Below, piece after piece: positions 46,204 through 54,752 of a stretch of DNA of 64,000 bases. The position numbers were made by a program, and so were the translations under genes. Position 1 is the stretch's first letter, and each line of letters starts with the position of its first letter. The stretch is from positions 682,001 to 746,000 of the forward strand of contig CAXUDB010000002.1 of assembly GCA_964249755.1 (NCBI GenBank). The letters run 5' to 3'. This stretch comes from Ilyomonas sp964249755 (GTDB lineage: Bacteria; Bacteroidota; Bacteroidia; Chitinophagales; Chitinophagaceae). The notes below the pieces were generated by a model. That model had not been told where the DNA came from, did no database searches, and saw nothing but the letters and a program-made list of their open reading frames with translations.

Positions 46204-46713
46204 TCACTCCATACCCGCCAAAATACGGTTGAGGTATTTTTTCTTGTAATAATAATCCTTCACTTGCAGCAACTCTTTTTCGGTAGTAATACCTTCCTGA
46301 TAATGTTCAATAATCCCTTTAACAGGTTCATAAATTTCTGTTTGAATATTGTTGATTTGTTGTTGAACGGAAGCCATCGCATTGTTATCCTCTTCCATCT
46401 TCGCTTCCATCATGCTCTCGCTCAACTCCAGCATTTCCATTAAAAATTGAGGTGGCAATTCGTACTTCTCTTCTTCCGGCAAGAGACCTTTTTGCTGCAG
46501 TACATACTTGATAATTTCATCCTGATTGCCAAACGTTTTGTACGCTTTGTTTACCTGCGAAGACAATTCTAACACTTGCACCTGCTCAGTTTCAGAGGCA
46601 TGAGTATAGAAATCAGGATGATACTTCCGGCTCAGTTCAAAAAACTTTTTTCTTATCTCTTTCTCGTCCGGCTGCAACACAACCGGAATACCATAGAGCT
46701 CGAAATAATTCAT
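46204..46713 (-). CDS. hscB: Fe-S cluster assembly co-chaperone HscB
   Basis: A 169-residue J-domain protein. The N-terminal J domain has YFELYGIPV and the KYHPDFYTH motif (HPD at 32-34). The C-terminal three-helix domain contains PPQFLMEMLELSESMMEAK, which binds the scaffold IscU in relatives. It hands IscU to the HscA chaperone during cluster transfer. Length is as expected. No isc genes are adjacent. A -7 box lies 4 bases before the start. Confidence 0.93.
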   Translation of the reverse strand: MNYFELYGIPVVLQPDEKEIRKKFFELSRKYHPDFYTHASETEQVQVLELSSQVNKAYKTFGNQDEIIKYVLQQKGLLPEEEKYELPPQFLMEMLELSESMMEAKMEEDNNAMASVQQQINNIQTEIYEPVKGIIEHYQEGITTEKELLQVKDYYYKKKYLNRILAGME

Positions 46714-46717
46714 CCGG

Positions 46718-46742
46718 CAAAGCTATTGTGCAGCACCGCAAA
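46718..46742 (-). promoter_or_regulatory. hscB promoter, leaderless type
   Basis: On the minus strand TTG, a 19-base spacer and TAGCTTTG (46725-46718) precede CCGG and the ATG. The four-base gap between -7 box and start codon implies transcription starting at or within a base or two of the ATG. Confidence 0.7.
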
Positions 46743-46822
46743 CACAACACTAAATTTTCAATCTCTTACAACAGAACATCATCGCCATAGCCTTAAACAT
46801 TTACTTTGCCCAAAATCTTCGA

Positions 46823-48019
46823 ATGTTTACCATTGGAATAATCAGGGAAGGAAAAATACCCGAGGACAATCGCGTAGCATTAACGCCAGGACATTGTCAA
46901 TGGTTGCTCAACAACACAGACTGCCGCATCGTCGTGCAGCCATCCAATAAGCGTTGCTTTACAGATGCCGCTTACCAAAAAGTGGGTGCTTTGGTTTCAG
47001 AAAACTTATCCGACTGCGATATTTTACTTGGCATTAAAGAAGTGCCTGCAGATGATTTGCTGGAGGATAAAACCTACCTGTTTTTTTCACACACCAAAAA
47101 GGCGCAGCCTCACAACCGCAAACTGATGCACGCCATGATGGATAAGCGCATTACATTGATAGATTATGAATGCCTCGAACATGAGGATGGACAGCGCATT
47201 ATTGGCTTTGGTTTTTTTGCCGGTGTGGTAGGCGCGCATAACGGCATGATGGCTTATGGCAGGCGAACCGGTGTTTATTCGCTGCCCCGCGTCTATCTCA
47301 GCAACGATTACCGCAACCTCATTCGCAGTTATTTTGGCTTAAAGCTGCCGAACCTTAAAGTGGCCGTTACCGGCAGCGGAAGGGTAGCGCATGGCGTGTT
47401 GGAAGTGATGAACTTGATGGACATACAGGAAGTAGAGGCAGATGAATATTTACAACGGGAATTCAGCTACCCGGTGTATGTGCATCTCAAAGGCGCAGAC
47501 CTTTATACACACAAAGATAAACGCACTTATAGCCGGGTAGATTTTCATGCCAATGCCGGCAATTATGATTGCCTTTTCGATGCTTATTGTTCGCAAACTG
47601 ATATTCTTATCAATGGTATTTACTGGGATGCAGGTGTACCCCGCCTGTTTGAGCCCGAAGCCCTGCTGCGAAAGGATTTCAGGATACAAACCATTGCAGA
47701 TATCACTGATGATGAAGGAGGCAGTATTCCCTGCAATCTTGGCGATGCTACTATTGAAAATCCTGTGTATGGGGTTGATAAAATATTGGGTAGTAAGACG
47801 GAGCCTTTTCTTCCGGGCAGCATAGATGTAATGGCAGTAGGAAACCTGCCAAACGAACTGCCTTGCGACGCGAGCGATTTCTTCGGCGATCAGTTAATCA
47901 AATATGTAATTCAGAATTTAACCAGAAGCAACAGCGAAGTAATAAAACGAGCCACCATTTTAAAAAAAGGAGAATTGACGGAGGGTTACGATTACCTGCG
48001 GGATTATGCTGCTCATTAA
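46823..48019 (+). CDS. Alanine-dehydrogenase/PNT-like NAD(P)-dependent oxidoreductase
   Basis: A 398-residue protein of the alanine dehydrogenase, saccharopine dehydrogenase and transhydrogenase superfamily. The N-terminal catalytic half has IGIIREGKIPEDNRVALTP (Arg in the conserved position) and DCDILLGIKEVP. The Rossmann half includes LKVAVTGSGRVAHGVLEVMN near residue 185. In Bacteroidota such proteins are sometimes labelled saccharopine dehydrogenase (lysine-forming). No lysine genes adjoin, so the substrate is unknown. A TTACTTTG box lies 14 bases before the start. It is divergent from hscB. Confidence 0.75.
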   Translation: MFTIGIIREGKIPEDNRVALTPGHCQWLLNNTDCRIVVQPSNKRCFTDAAYQKVGALVSENLSDCDILLGIKEVPADDLLEDKTYLFFSHTKKAQPHNRKLMHAMMDKRITLIDYECLEHEDGQRIIGFGFFAGVVGAHNGMMAYGRRTGVYSLPRVYLSNDYRNLIRSYFGLKLPNLKVAVTGSGRVAHGVLEVMNLMDIQEVEADEYLQREFSYPVYVHLKGADLYTHKDKRTYSRVDFHANAGNYDCLFDAYCSQTDILINGIYWDAGVPRLFEPEALLRKDFRIQTIADITDDEGGSIPCNLGDATIENPVYGVDKILGSKTEPFLPGSIDVMAVGNLPNELPCDASDFFGDQLIKYVIQNLTRSNSEVIKRATILKKGELTEGYDYLRDYAAH

Positions 48020-48028
48020 GTGAAAGTT

Positions 48029-48751
48029 TTACAAATACAAGTAATAATCTTTCAATAAATCAATGAATGCAGTAGTGTAATCGCCTTTGGGATTTTTAAT
48101 GGTAATTTCATCTTTTTCGCATTCTGAATTTTGATGCGAAAGCAATAACATCACTCGAAAGTCGGTTCCTCTTTCATTCGGCTTAACCGTTGTTTTTTTA
48201 TTAGTAAAAAAGCCTTGTACGAGAGCTTTGTTTTCAAAGGCAAAACTTCGATGAAAAGGCAATAAAACAGCAAAATAGCCGGTGTGTGATAAAAGCCTTT
48301 TAGCGGCGTTAATTAATGCGTCCAGCGAAAGAGAAGTATGATGATGCGCCCTGTTTTTATTTTCGTTTTGGCTTAGCAAATCATCCTGATAAAAAGGTGG
48401 ATTACTAATAATGAAATCATACTGTTTACCGGCAGGAAAATCCTTTATATCACACTCCTTCACAAACAAATTATCTGCCCACGGTGAATGCGTAAAATTC
48501 TCCCTTGCCTGTTGCGCTGCAGCTTGGTCAATTTCTATTGCGTCAATTTGTGCATTCTTGTTTTTCTGCGTCAGCATCAGGCTTAGCAAGCCAGTTCCGG
48601 CACCAATATCAAGAACGGTGGTAAATGAGATTTGCTGTTGCAACCAGGCAGCCGCCCAGGCACCAAACAGGCATGAATCAGTACAAACCTTCATTGCACA
48701 TTTATCCTGTTCTATGGTGAATTGTTTAAAGCGGAAATAAGAATTTGGCAT
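48029..48751 (-). CDS. tRNA1(Val) adenine-37 N6-methyltransferase-like (TrmN6/YfiC)
   Basis: About 240 residues from the ATG at 48751 (MPNSYFRFKQFTIEQDKCAM). A Rossmann methyltransferase with the SAM motif VLDIGAGTGLLSLML (about 48-62) and the amino-methyltransferase motif IISNPPFYQDD near residue 115. FRFKQF and MKVCTDSCLFGAW are typical of the YfiC branch that modifies A37 of tRNA1-Val. It lies 11 bases after merC on the same strand. Confidence 0.88.
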   Translation of the reverse strand: MPNSYFRFKQFTIEQDKCAMKVCTDSCLFGAWAAAWLQQQISFTTVLDIGAGTGLLSLMLTQKNKNAQIDAIEIDQAAAQQARENFTHSPWADNLFVKECDIKDFPAGKQYDFIISNPPFYQDDLLSQNENKNRAHHHTSLSLDALINAAKRLLSHTGYFAVLLPFHRSFAFENKALVQGFFTNKKTTVKPNERGTDFRVMLLLSHQNSECEKDEITIKNPKGDYTTAFIDLLKDYYLYL

Positions 48752-48762
48752 CAGGACAAACA

Positions 48763-49155
48763 TTAATGCGCGCAATCATTGGCGTGGCAATGGTTTGCTT
48801 TTTTGCAGGCTTTATAATTAAAATAATGAGCCGTAATAATAAAAAATACTGCCGGCGGCAACAGCCACAACTGCCATTGATGCCAGGCCTGTTTGGCGCA
48901 CAAAAAGCAGATACCAATTATAAAAAGCAATAAGGGCAAAATCTGGTGATGATGTTTTTTATAACCATGAATCAGTGAATAAAACCCAATAGCTCCGGCG
49001 ATGAGGATCATGCCAATTTCAAAGGAAAAATTGTCAATCAGTTCGATGCCGAAAAAAGGCAGGCTGGTGAGGAACAAAGGCAACAAAGCGCAATGAACGG
49101 CGCAGGCAACGGAAGCAGTAATGCCCAATCCATCCCAATTTATCTTCGAACGCAT
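48763..49155 (-). CDS. MerC-domain membrane protein
   Basis: About 130 residues from the ATG at 49155 (MRSKINWDGLGITASVACAV). DGLGITASVACAVHCALLPL in the first membrane segment has the CxxHC pattern of MerC-type proteins, followed by three more hydrophobic helices and a His/Cys tail (KANHCHANDCAH). MerC moves mercuric ions, but this short family in Bacteroidota is often near zinc or copper genes. Divergence from SCO and a Fur-family regulator supports handling of a regulated metal. The -7 box lies 4 bases before this ATG, supporting the chosen start. Confidence 0.82.
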   Translation of the reverse strand: MRSKINWDGLGITASVACAVHCALLPLFLTSLPFFGIELIDNFSFEIGMILIAGAIGFYSLIHGYKKHHHQILPLLLFIIGICFLCAKQAWHQWQLWLLPPAVFFIITAHYFNYKACKKANHCHANDCAH

Positions 49156-49159
49156 CCGG

Positions 49160-49189
49160 CAAAAATAAGATTCATTCTTTAACTTGCAA
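49160..49189 (-). promoter_or_regulatory. merC promoter, leaderless type
   Basis: On the minus strand TTG (49189-49187), a 19-base spacer and TATTTTTG (49167-49160) fit the Bacteroidota consensus. Only CCGG separates the box from the ATG at 49155. The -33 box lies inside the dyad at 49184-49200. Confidence 0.75.
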
Positions 49190-49200
49190 CTTTGTTGCAA
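49184..49200. promoter_or_regulatory. 17-bp dyad, candidate Fur/Zur-type box
   Basis: TTGCAACTTTGTTGCAA is a perfect inverted repeat of 7-base arms around TTT. It overlaps the -33 region of the merC promoter and lies 60 bases upstream of the sco start, in the divergent region of a cluster that encodes a Fur-family regulator. Size and position suit a Fur-family operator. Which metal it answers to is unknown. Confidence 0.65.
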
Positions 49201-49248
49201 AAAATTATAATGGATTGTTACTCCTGTTTCACACATTTGCTGGTGTCG

Positions 49249-49256
49249 TAATTTTG
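49249..49256 (+). promoter_or_regulatory. sco promoter -7 box, leaderless type
   Basis: TAATTTTG (49249-49256) matches TAnnTTTG and is followed by AAGC and the ATG at 49261. A TTTC 18 bases upstream is a weak -33 element. Transcription would begin at or next to the start codon. Confidence 0.65.
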
Positions 49257-49260
49257 AAGC

Positions 49261-49920
49261 ATGAAACGGAAAACACTTTTTATTTACGGAGGGTTCTTTG
49301 CTGCGCTGCTCCTCATCTATTTTTTATTTGTTTTCTGGGGCACTGATGACTGGAAAACGCGGCTGCCGCAGCTTTCCGCTTCTGTGCAGCCTTTTTCTTT
49401 CACCACTCAAAACAACACAGTATTTACACAAAAAGATATGCAGGGCAAGGTCTGCGTGGTCAACTATTTTTTCACGACTTGTAAAGGTATCTGCCCACGC
49501 ATGAACGGCAACCTGAAAGAAGTATACGACCAGTTTAAAGACCATCCTGATTTCCTCATTGTATCTCATACCTCCGACCCGGAAACCGACTCTGCTGCCC
49601 GTTTGAAACAGTATGCGCAAAAGATGAACGTGAATACCTCAACTTGGGTGTTTCTCACCGGGCGAAAGGATAGTTTGTATAAGCAGGCGCGCAACAGTTA
49701 TTTGTTAGATGATCCAAAGAATGCGGTGGTTAATATCAACGACCAGTTTTTGCATACGCAGTTCCTTGCTTTGGTAGATAAAAACGGCAACCTTCGCGGG
49801 CAAATTTATGATGGCTTGAAGAAAGCAGAATTAAAGCAACTGGAAGATGATATCACTGTTTTGCTAAGCGAAAAGGGCGCAAACTTTTCGGGCAGTAATT
49901 TTAATTCTTCTACAAACTAA
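49261..49920 (+). CDS. SCO1/SenC-family copper-chaperone-like protein
   Basis: 219 residues: an N-terminal membrane anchor (IYGGFFAALLLIYFLFVFW), then a thioredoxin fold with VNYFFTTCKGICPRMNGNL (CxxxC near residues 75-79) and a downstream His in LHTQFLALVDKNGNLRGQI. The two Cys and His are the copper-binding set of SCO proteins that help assemble cytochrome oxidase CuA or act as thiol reductases. It faces the periplasm. It lies 5 bases before the Fur-family gene and diverges from merC. Confidence 0.9.
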   Translation: MKRKTLFIYGGFFAALLLIYFLFVFWGTDDWKTRLPQLSASVQPFSFTTQNNTVFTQKDMQGKVCVVNYFFTTCKGICPRMNGNLKEVYDQFKDHPDFLIVSHTSDPETDSAARLKQYAQKMNVNTSTWVFLTGRKDSLYKQARNSYLLDDPKNAVVNINDQFLHTQFLALVDKNGNLRGQIYDGLKKAELKQLEDDITVLLSEKGANFSGSNFNSSTN

Positions 49921-49925
49921 AAAGC

Positions 49926-50336
49926 ATGAACGCAGGAGAAGTTTTGAAGCAAAATGGGTTAAGCACCACAGAAAGCCGCAAAGCGATTCTGCAGTTGTTT
50001 CTAAATGCGCATGGCGCTTTGGAACATGCTGTTATCGAAAAGAAAACCGGTGAGCAGTTCGACCGAGTCACTATTTACCGTACCCTGCAAACCTTCCAAA
50101 AAAGCGGGCTCATTCATACTGTTCCTTCTTCCGACAGTATTGTACGATATGCTTTATGTAAAGAGGAATGTAGCGAAGGACATCACCACGACAACCATGT
50201 ACATTTCATGTGCGATCATTGCGGCATTGCCTATTGCTTAGAAAATGTTACCGTACCGGAAGTGAAGGTGCCAAAGGGCTTCAAGGTTTCGGGTACAGAT
50301 GTTTTGCTGAATGGCGTATGTAAGAGTTGCGGGTGA
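49926..50336 (+). CDS. Fur-family metal-responsive regulator
   Basis: A 136-residue Fur/Zur/PerR-type regulator. The winged helix (about 10-80) contains FDRVTIYRTLQTFQKSGLIH. The dimerisation domain has the histidine-rich GHHHDNHVHFMCDHCG and a C-terminal CKSCG, which give the two CxxC pairs of the structural zinc site. The subtype cannot be fixed by eye. Being in one transcript with SCO and divergent from MerC suggests zinc- or copper-linked control through the dyad at 49184-49200. Confidence 0.9.
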   Translation: MNAGEVLKQNGLSTTESRKAILQLFLNAHGALEHAVIEKKTGEQFDRVTIYRTLQTFQKSGLIHTVPSSDSIVRYALCKEECSEGHHHDNHVHFMCDHCGIAYCLENVTVPEVKVPKGFKVSGTDVLLNGVCKSCG

Positions 50337-50363
50337 TGCTTCTTTCACCTTCTACTACTTTTG

Positions 50364-50780
50364 CTACACCGTCATGGCATCATACACCACCACTTTTGCC
50401 CAAAGATGGCTGTAGTTCTTGATGAACGATTGATGAGTTTCGTTATCCTGATAAGACGCCTGGTCTTCCAAATTCTCGAAGAACATAATCTCTGATACAC
50501 CCCACGAGGCATCTACTACATCGCGCTTCTCGGTACTAGCCACTATACCCACATAGAGGTTCTTAATTTGTTTGATGGCACCTAAGGTTTTCACGCCTTC
50601 TACTAATTTATCCCGGTCTTCTACCGATGCCGGGTTCTTCAGCCAAAAAATGGCATGATGTATTAATGGTTGTTTCATATTGTTTGTGTTGGCAAATAAC
50701 GAGGAAGGAACAACGGCTGTTGCACCCAATGTTGCAGCAGCCGTTATAAAATGTCTCCTGTTCAATGTCTCATATATCAT
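50364..50780 (-). CDS. Exported Dabb (stress-responsive A/B barrel) protein
   Basis: 138 residues. The N-terminus LNRRHFITAAATLGATAVV looks like a Tat signal. The body is a Dabb ferredoxin-like barrel: IHHAIFWLKNPASVEDRDKL, VDASWGVSEIMFFENLED, YQDNETHQSF and KVVVYDAM. Members form small dimers; few have known activity. It is convergent with the Fur-family gene and follows the PpiD-like gene by 20 bases on the same strand. Confidence 0.82.
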   Translation of the reverse strand: MIYETLNRRHFITAAATLGATAVVPSSLFANTNNMKQPLIHHAIFWLKNPASVEDRDKLVEGVKTLGAIKQIKNLYVGIVASTEKRDVVDASWGVSEIMFFENLEDQASYQDNETHQSFIKNYSHLWAKVVVYDAMTV

Positions 50781-50800
50781 AACAGAAGTAGGAGAGGTGA

Positions 50801-52921
50801 TTAATAAAATTCAGAACGATTGTCTTTTATATTGGCACTCTTGCGCAGCGCTTCAAACACGCCGCCATTGCCCTGTTGTTGCTGCAACTGACGCTGCAAG
50901 TTTTCCTGCAACTGCGCCACCGGCATACCTGAAGAAGAGGTAGCTGCAACACCATTGCTCTTTACCACAAATACACCACTGCTACCGGCAATCGGGCTGC
51001 TGGCTTTAGATATCAGGCTTTTATTGAAGGCGGCGCCTAGCAGTTTTGGCTCGAAGCCCAAACCGGCAACGGCGGGCGACTGGAAGGAAAGACTATCTGC
51101 CTGTTGCACGGCTACGCCTGCATTCTTTGCTACTTCCTCCAGTGTATTGCCTTTCATCTTGGTGTTGATGATAATCTTCGCTTTCTTTTCATTGCGAACA
51201 ATGGTTTCTACCTGCGCACGCACGGCATTTGCCGAAGGCAAGCCTGCTTTTTCGTCCGATGTTATTAAAGCGACAATATATTGATCGCCCAATTGATACG
51301 GGTCGGATACATCACCTACATCGCCTTTAAAGATCCAGCGCACCAGGTCCCGGTTTTCACTGCCCATAGCGCTGATAGAATAGTCTTCTTTTTTAATTTC
51401 CTGCGAACTTGCCGGTATTAAGTTGTTCTTCTTCGCATTCGCTTCAAAGCTCTTCTGGTCTTTGCTGTCTGCTGCGAATTTAGCAGCGGCTGTACTGGCA
51501 TTGCTAATGGTTTCGTTGCTGGCGTTCACAGGCTTTGCTACAAAAGCAAAGTTGTATGCTTCCTGCGGGTTCATTTGCTTCAGCACTTCTATGTAATGGT
51601 AGCCCGAATAACTGGCGTTCAATACCTTCACTGTCTTCTTTGTTCCCACCGGATCAAAGAAACCGGTCTCGGCAAATTCTTTACTGATGCCACCAAACTG
51701 AGAGTAAGGAAACGTATATTCTCCTGCTGTGGCTTTGCTGCCGGGATCATCGCTATACTTTTGCACCATCGAGTCGAAGTTGGCGCCGCCCTGAATGGCT
51801 GCTACGATGCTGTCAATACGTTTCTTGGCCACGCTATCGGGTAAAACATCAGTACCTCTGTCTCCCGTTTTTATCAAAATGTGGCGCACCTTGGCACTGT
51901 CCGGCGCTATACGTTTGCTTACCAGTTTCGCTATCACATATTTGCCGTTGTCTAAGTAAGGTCCATATACGCCACCTACTGGCAATTGCATCAGCGTGTC
52001 GGCATTTGGATCTTTAAAGTTGCTGCGTGTTGTGTAAGTCGGGTCGGCAATATCACTATTTTTCTGCGCCACAAATGCAGTAGCATCGGTGGTAGCAGCA
52101 AACTGAGGTTTCATCGAGTTCAGCACTTCGCGCACTGAAGCCGAATCGGCAGCTGATGGCGTTTCGCTGAACGTTACGTACTGAATGGTGCGCGTTTCAT
52201 CGTCACGCTTAAATTCAGTTTCATGCTTTTTTACATAAGCCGAAATCTCATCGTCGCTCACCTTCACGGTGCTGTCGCCAATGGTGCTGTAAGGCACAAA
52301 CACATATGAAGCTTTCGCCACTGAATTGTTATCGGCGTTTATCTTCTCAGCCATCCATTTAGGTACGTAAGATGCGCCGGCAAGCAATGCAGAATACTTG
52401 CTATATAAAGTCTGCTGCTGGGTCTGTTCTATCAGCTTGCCCAGTTCTTCCTGTTGCTGCGCGTTGTTGCTCTTTTTTATTTGTGCCAACTGCTGTCTGG
52501 CAGTGTTCGCATCGTATACACCGGTTTTCGGGTCGGTAAACGCCTGCTGCATCCATTGCGGCGGGTTATTGCCATATAGCATATCGCCCAATTCTTTCGA
52601 GGTGAAGGCAAGCCCCAGCTTGTCCATTTCCTGTTTCAGCAGGGCCTGCTGCACCGTAAAGTTCCAGGCTTGCGTGTTTAGCATACCGGGTTGCAGTTCC
52701 TGCCCGCGCTGGCGGTAAACGTTTTCCAGGTAGCTCACATTGGCTTGAAAAGCAGTTTTATCTATATTCTCCCCATTAATGCTGCCCACATCGGTAGAGC
52801 TGGAAAGAGAGCTACGTCCCCGAGAAGAATAATCCTGGAGAATAAAAGCAATGAGGGCAAGCGCAATAAAGCCAAAAAGAATCCACGCACCTCGGTCCCG
52901 AATACGCTGAATGACTGACAT
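50801..52921 (-). CDS. PpiD-like periplasmic folding factor (peptidyl-prolyl isomerase)
   Basis: About 706 residues from the ATG at 52921 (MSVIQRIRDRGAWILFGFIA). A single membrane helix (residues about 13-30, ILFGFIALALIAFIL) anchors a periplasmic SurA-N-like chaperone region (about 40-300) and a parvulin domain near 335-445 (KVRHILIKTGDRG, YTFPYSQFGGISKEF, GYHYIEVLK). A second, degenerate parvulin-like or C-terminal chaperone segment follows. PpiD assists newly exported proteins at the Sec translocon. The extra ten residues upstream of the chosen start are probably not translated. Confidence 0.9.
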   Translation of the reverse strand: MSVIQRIRDRGAWILFGFIALALIAFILQDYSSRGRSSLSSSTDVGSINGENIDKTAFQANVSYLENVYRQRGQELQPGMLNTQAWNFTVQQALLKQEMDKLGLAFTSKELGDMLYGNNPPQWMQQAFTDPKTGVYDANTARQQLAQIKKSNNAQQQEELGKLIEQTQQQTLYSKYSALLAGASYVPKWMAEKINADNNSVAKASYVFVPYSTIGDSTVKVSDDEISAYVKKHETEFKRDDETRTIQYVTFSETPSAADSASVREVLNSMKPQFAATTDATAFVAQKNSDIADPTYTTRSNFKDPNADTLMQLPVGGVYGPYLDNGKYVIAKLVSKRIAPDSAKVRHILIKTGDRGTDVLPDSVAKKRIDSIVAAIQGGANFDSMVQKYSDDPGSKATAGEYTFPYSQFGGISKEFAETGFFDPVGTKKTVKVLNASYSGYHYIEVLKQMNPQEAYNFAFVAKPVNASNETISNASTAAAKFAADSKDQKSFEANAKKNNLIPASSQEIKKEDYSISAMGSENRDLVRWIFKGDVGDVSDPYQLGDQYIVALITSDEKAGLPSANAVRAQVETIVRNEKKAKIIINTKMKGNTLEEVAKNAGVAVQQADSLSFQSPAVAGLGFEPKLLGAAFNKSLISKASSPIAGSSGVFVVKSNGVAATSSSGMPVAQLQENLQRQLQQQQGNGGVFEALRKSANIKDNRSEFY

Positions 52922-53126
52922 AATCGAATGAAAATTTTTTGAAGTGGGCAAAAATAGGGGAATATGAGGTTTAAAAAATATTCGGGCAAACCCGCAATTT
53001 TAAAGATTTGTTATCGCAAGGACATTCGCGGTATTGTCTTCACTAAATACCCTTCCAATTTCTGGCTATTACGCTGCCGTTTGTAACTTCATTCCTTTCT
53101 TACATTCGCAGCTGCTTTTTCTTTTT

Positions 53127-53633
53127 ATGAACGGACTAAAACACATTTTAGGAAACGGATTTCCTTACGGTCTCCTCTTTTTCGGGCTGAGTTTTTTACT
53201 GAGTTATTATTCTTTCCATCTTAGTCTTCAAAGCTCTCTTTTACTATCGGCGGGTATTGGCGTAGCCGCGCTGTTTGCTAACGGGCTGACTTACCGGAGG
53301 TTTGCCAGGCCGTTGAAAGACCTGGAAAATATTCAGCCCCCATTGAATGGCGAAGAAGTTGTCACGCTTCAAACCCCGGCCAATCATTTACTTGATGAGA
53401 GATTGGTTCCCGGTAAGTTGGTATTAACGCGCGAACGACTCTTATTCCAACCGGCTGCCATCGCAGAAGGTGTATTACAATCTTATTCTTGGCAGTTATC
53501 GCAATTGCAGCCAATCGGATTTTACGGATCGGTTTGGAATGCAGGTGGTGAATTTTTGTTTGAAACAGAGGAGAAAGCTTCTATTATGTTTGAAGTGAAC
53601 GAGCTGAAGCGGTGGAAGATGGCACTATTGTAA
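53127..53633 (+). CDS. Unrecognised two-helix membrane protein with a C-terminal beta domain
   Basis: About 168 residues from the ATG at 53127 (MNGLKHILGNGFPYG). Two hydrophobic stretches (GLLFFGLSFLLSYYSFHL and LLLSAGIGVAALFANG) form a membrane hairpin. The C-terminal 100 residues have alternating strands with LVPGKLVLTRERLLFQPA and FLFETEEKASIMFEV, which look like a small GRAM/PH-type barrel. I do not recognise the family with certainty. It stands alone, divergent from ppiD. A start 31 codons upstream is open but unlikely. Confidence 0.6.
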   Translation: MNGLKHILGNGFPYGLLFFGLSFLLSYYSFHLSLQSSLLLSAGIGVAALFANGLTYRRFARPLKDLENIQPPLNGEEVVTLQTPANHLLDERLVPGKLVLTRERLLFQPAAIAEGVLQSYSWQLSQLQPIGFYGSVWNAGGEFLFETEEKASIMFEVNELKRWKMALL

Positions 53634-53694
53634 AGCGGAGACAGTAAATCCTTTCTGTATGTTATTTACTGAACACCTGCTTTCGAAAATCTTT

Positions 53695-53702
53695 TAGATT
53701 TG
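53695..53702 (+). promoter_or_regulatory. phyH promoter -7 box, leaderless type
   Basis: TAGATTTG matches TAnnTTTG and is separated from the ATG at 53707 only by AACG. No good -33 box was found at 18-21 bases upstream. Confidence 0.6.
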
Positions 53703-53706
53703 AACG

Positions 53707-54657
53707 ATGAAAAATATTTTTTCTACTTTAAAAAGATATAAGCCCGCCCACTGGCTATACAACCTGCTGCATTATAAACAACTGTTGCATAACAAGCAGG
53801 CATTTGAGGCTTATAATATTCAAAAACCGTTGTTTGCTTCCCTTTCCAGCAAAGATTTTCCGGACAAAAAATCACGTGCCTGGCTGGATGTAGGTAGTGC
53901 AAAAGAACTGGCACCGAAACAACTTGGGTTCAGTGCTTTTCCTCCTCAGGTGCAGGAGCAAATTATAAACTGGTCCGACAATGGTTATCTCATATTAAAT
54001 AAATTTTTTGAAGATGATATTGTCTCTTCTATCAACAAAGAAGTAGATGGCATTGTTGAAAAAAACTTAATTACGCCTACCCACGACAACAAGCTGCCCT
54101 TCGCCAACCGTATTTCCTCCGTTATCAAGAATCTTACTTACACACCTCACCTCATCAGCATTCTTAACTTCTTACTTGGCAAAGAAGTGGTGCCTTTTCA
54201 AACGTTGAATTTTATAAAAGGAAGTAACCAGCGGGCTCATTCAGATAGTATTCACATGACCACTTATCCGCTTGGGTATCTTATTGCGGTGTGGATCGCA
54301 TTGGAAGACACTAATGAAAACAACGGACCGCTCTTTTACTATCCTGGAAGTCATAAACTTCCCTACTTGCTCAACAACGATTTCAATGAAATGAGCACGC
54401 TATTAAAGCTGGGCAGAAACGATTATCCCGACTATGAAGATGTAGTGGAAGATGTGATTCAGAAAAATGGACTAGAGAAGAAAATATTCTTTGCCAAGAG
54501 AGGTGATGTACTGATTTGGCATGCCAATCTCATTCACGGTGGCTCACCTATTATAGATCAATCGTTAACCCGAAAGAGTATGGTAATACATTATTACGCG
54601 AAAGATGTTATTAAGTATCATGAAATCACAGAGCGTCCTTCTCTGATGGAAGTTTGA
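53707..54657 (+). CDS. Phytanoyl-CoA dioxygenase-family protein
   Basis: A 316-residue Fe(II)/2-oxoglutarate oxygenase. The double-stranded beta-helix shows RAHSDSIHM (the HxD iron pair near 178-180), WIALEDTNENNGPLFYYPGSHKLPYL, and GDVLIWHANLIHGGSPI with the distal His near 277, followed by a basic residue (SLTRKSM) that should bind 2-oxoglutarate. The substrate is unknown; relatives act on lipids, small secondary metabolites or nucleotide-linked compounds. Monocistronic. Confidence 0.88.
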   Translation: MKNIFSTLKRYKPAHWLYNLLHYKQLLHNKQAFEAYNIQKPLFASLSSKDFPDKKSRAWLDVGSAKELAPKQLGFSAFPPQVQEQIINWSDNGYLILNKFFEDDIVSSINKEVDGIVEKNLITPTHDNKLPFANRISSVIKNLTYTPHLISILNFLLGKEVVPFQTLNFIKGSNQRAHSDSIHMTTYPLGYLIAVWIALEDTNENNGPLFYYPGSHKLPYLLNNDFNEMSTLLKLGRNDYPDYEDVVEDVIQKNGLEKKIFFAKRGDVLIWHANLIHGGSPIIDQSLTRKSMVIHYYAKDVIKYHEITERPSLMEV

Positions 54658-54752
54658 TTGTTTTAGAGTCCTAGGTTATGTAAATTTTTCTACCCGTTAA
54701 TCTATAGAAATTGCGTTTGTTGTTTCACCTTATACGTCTACATGACGAGATC

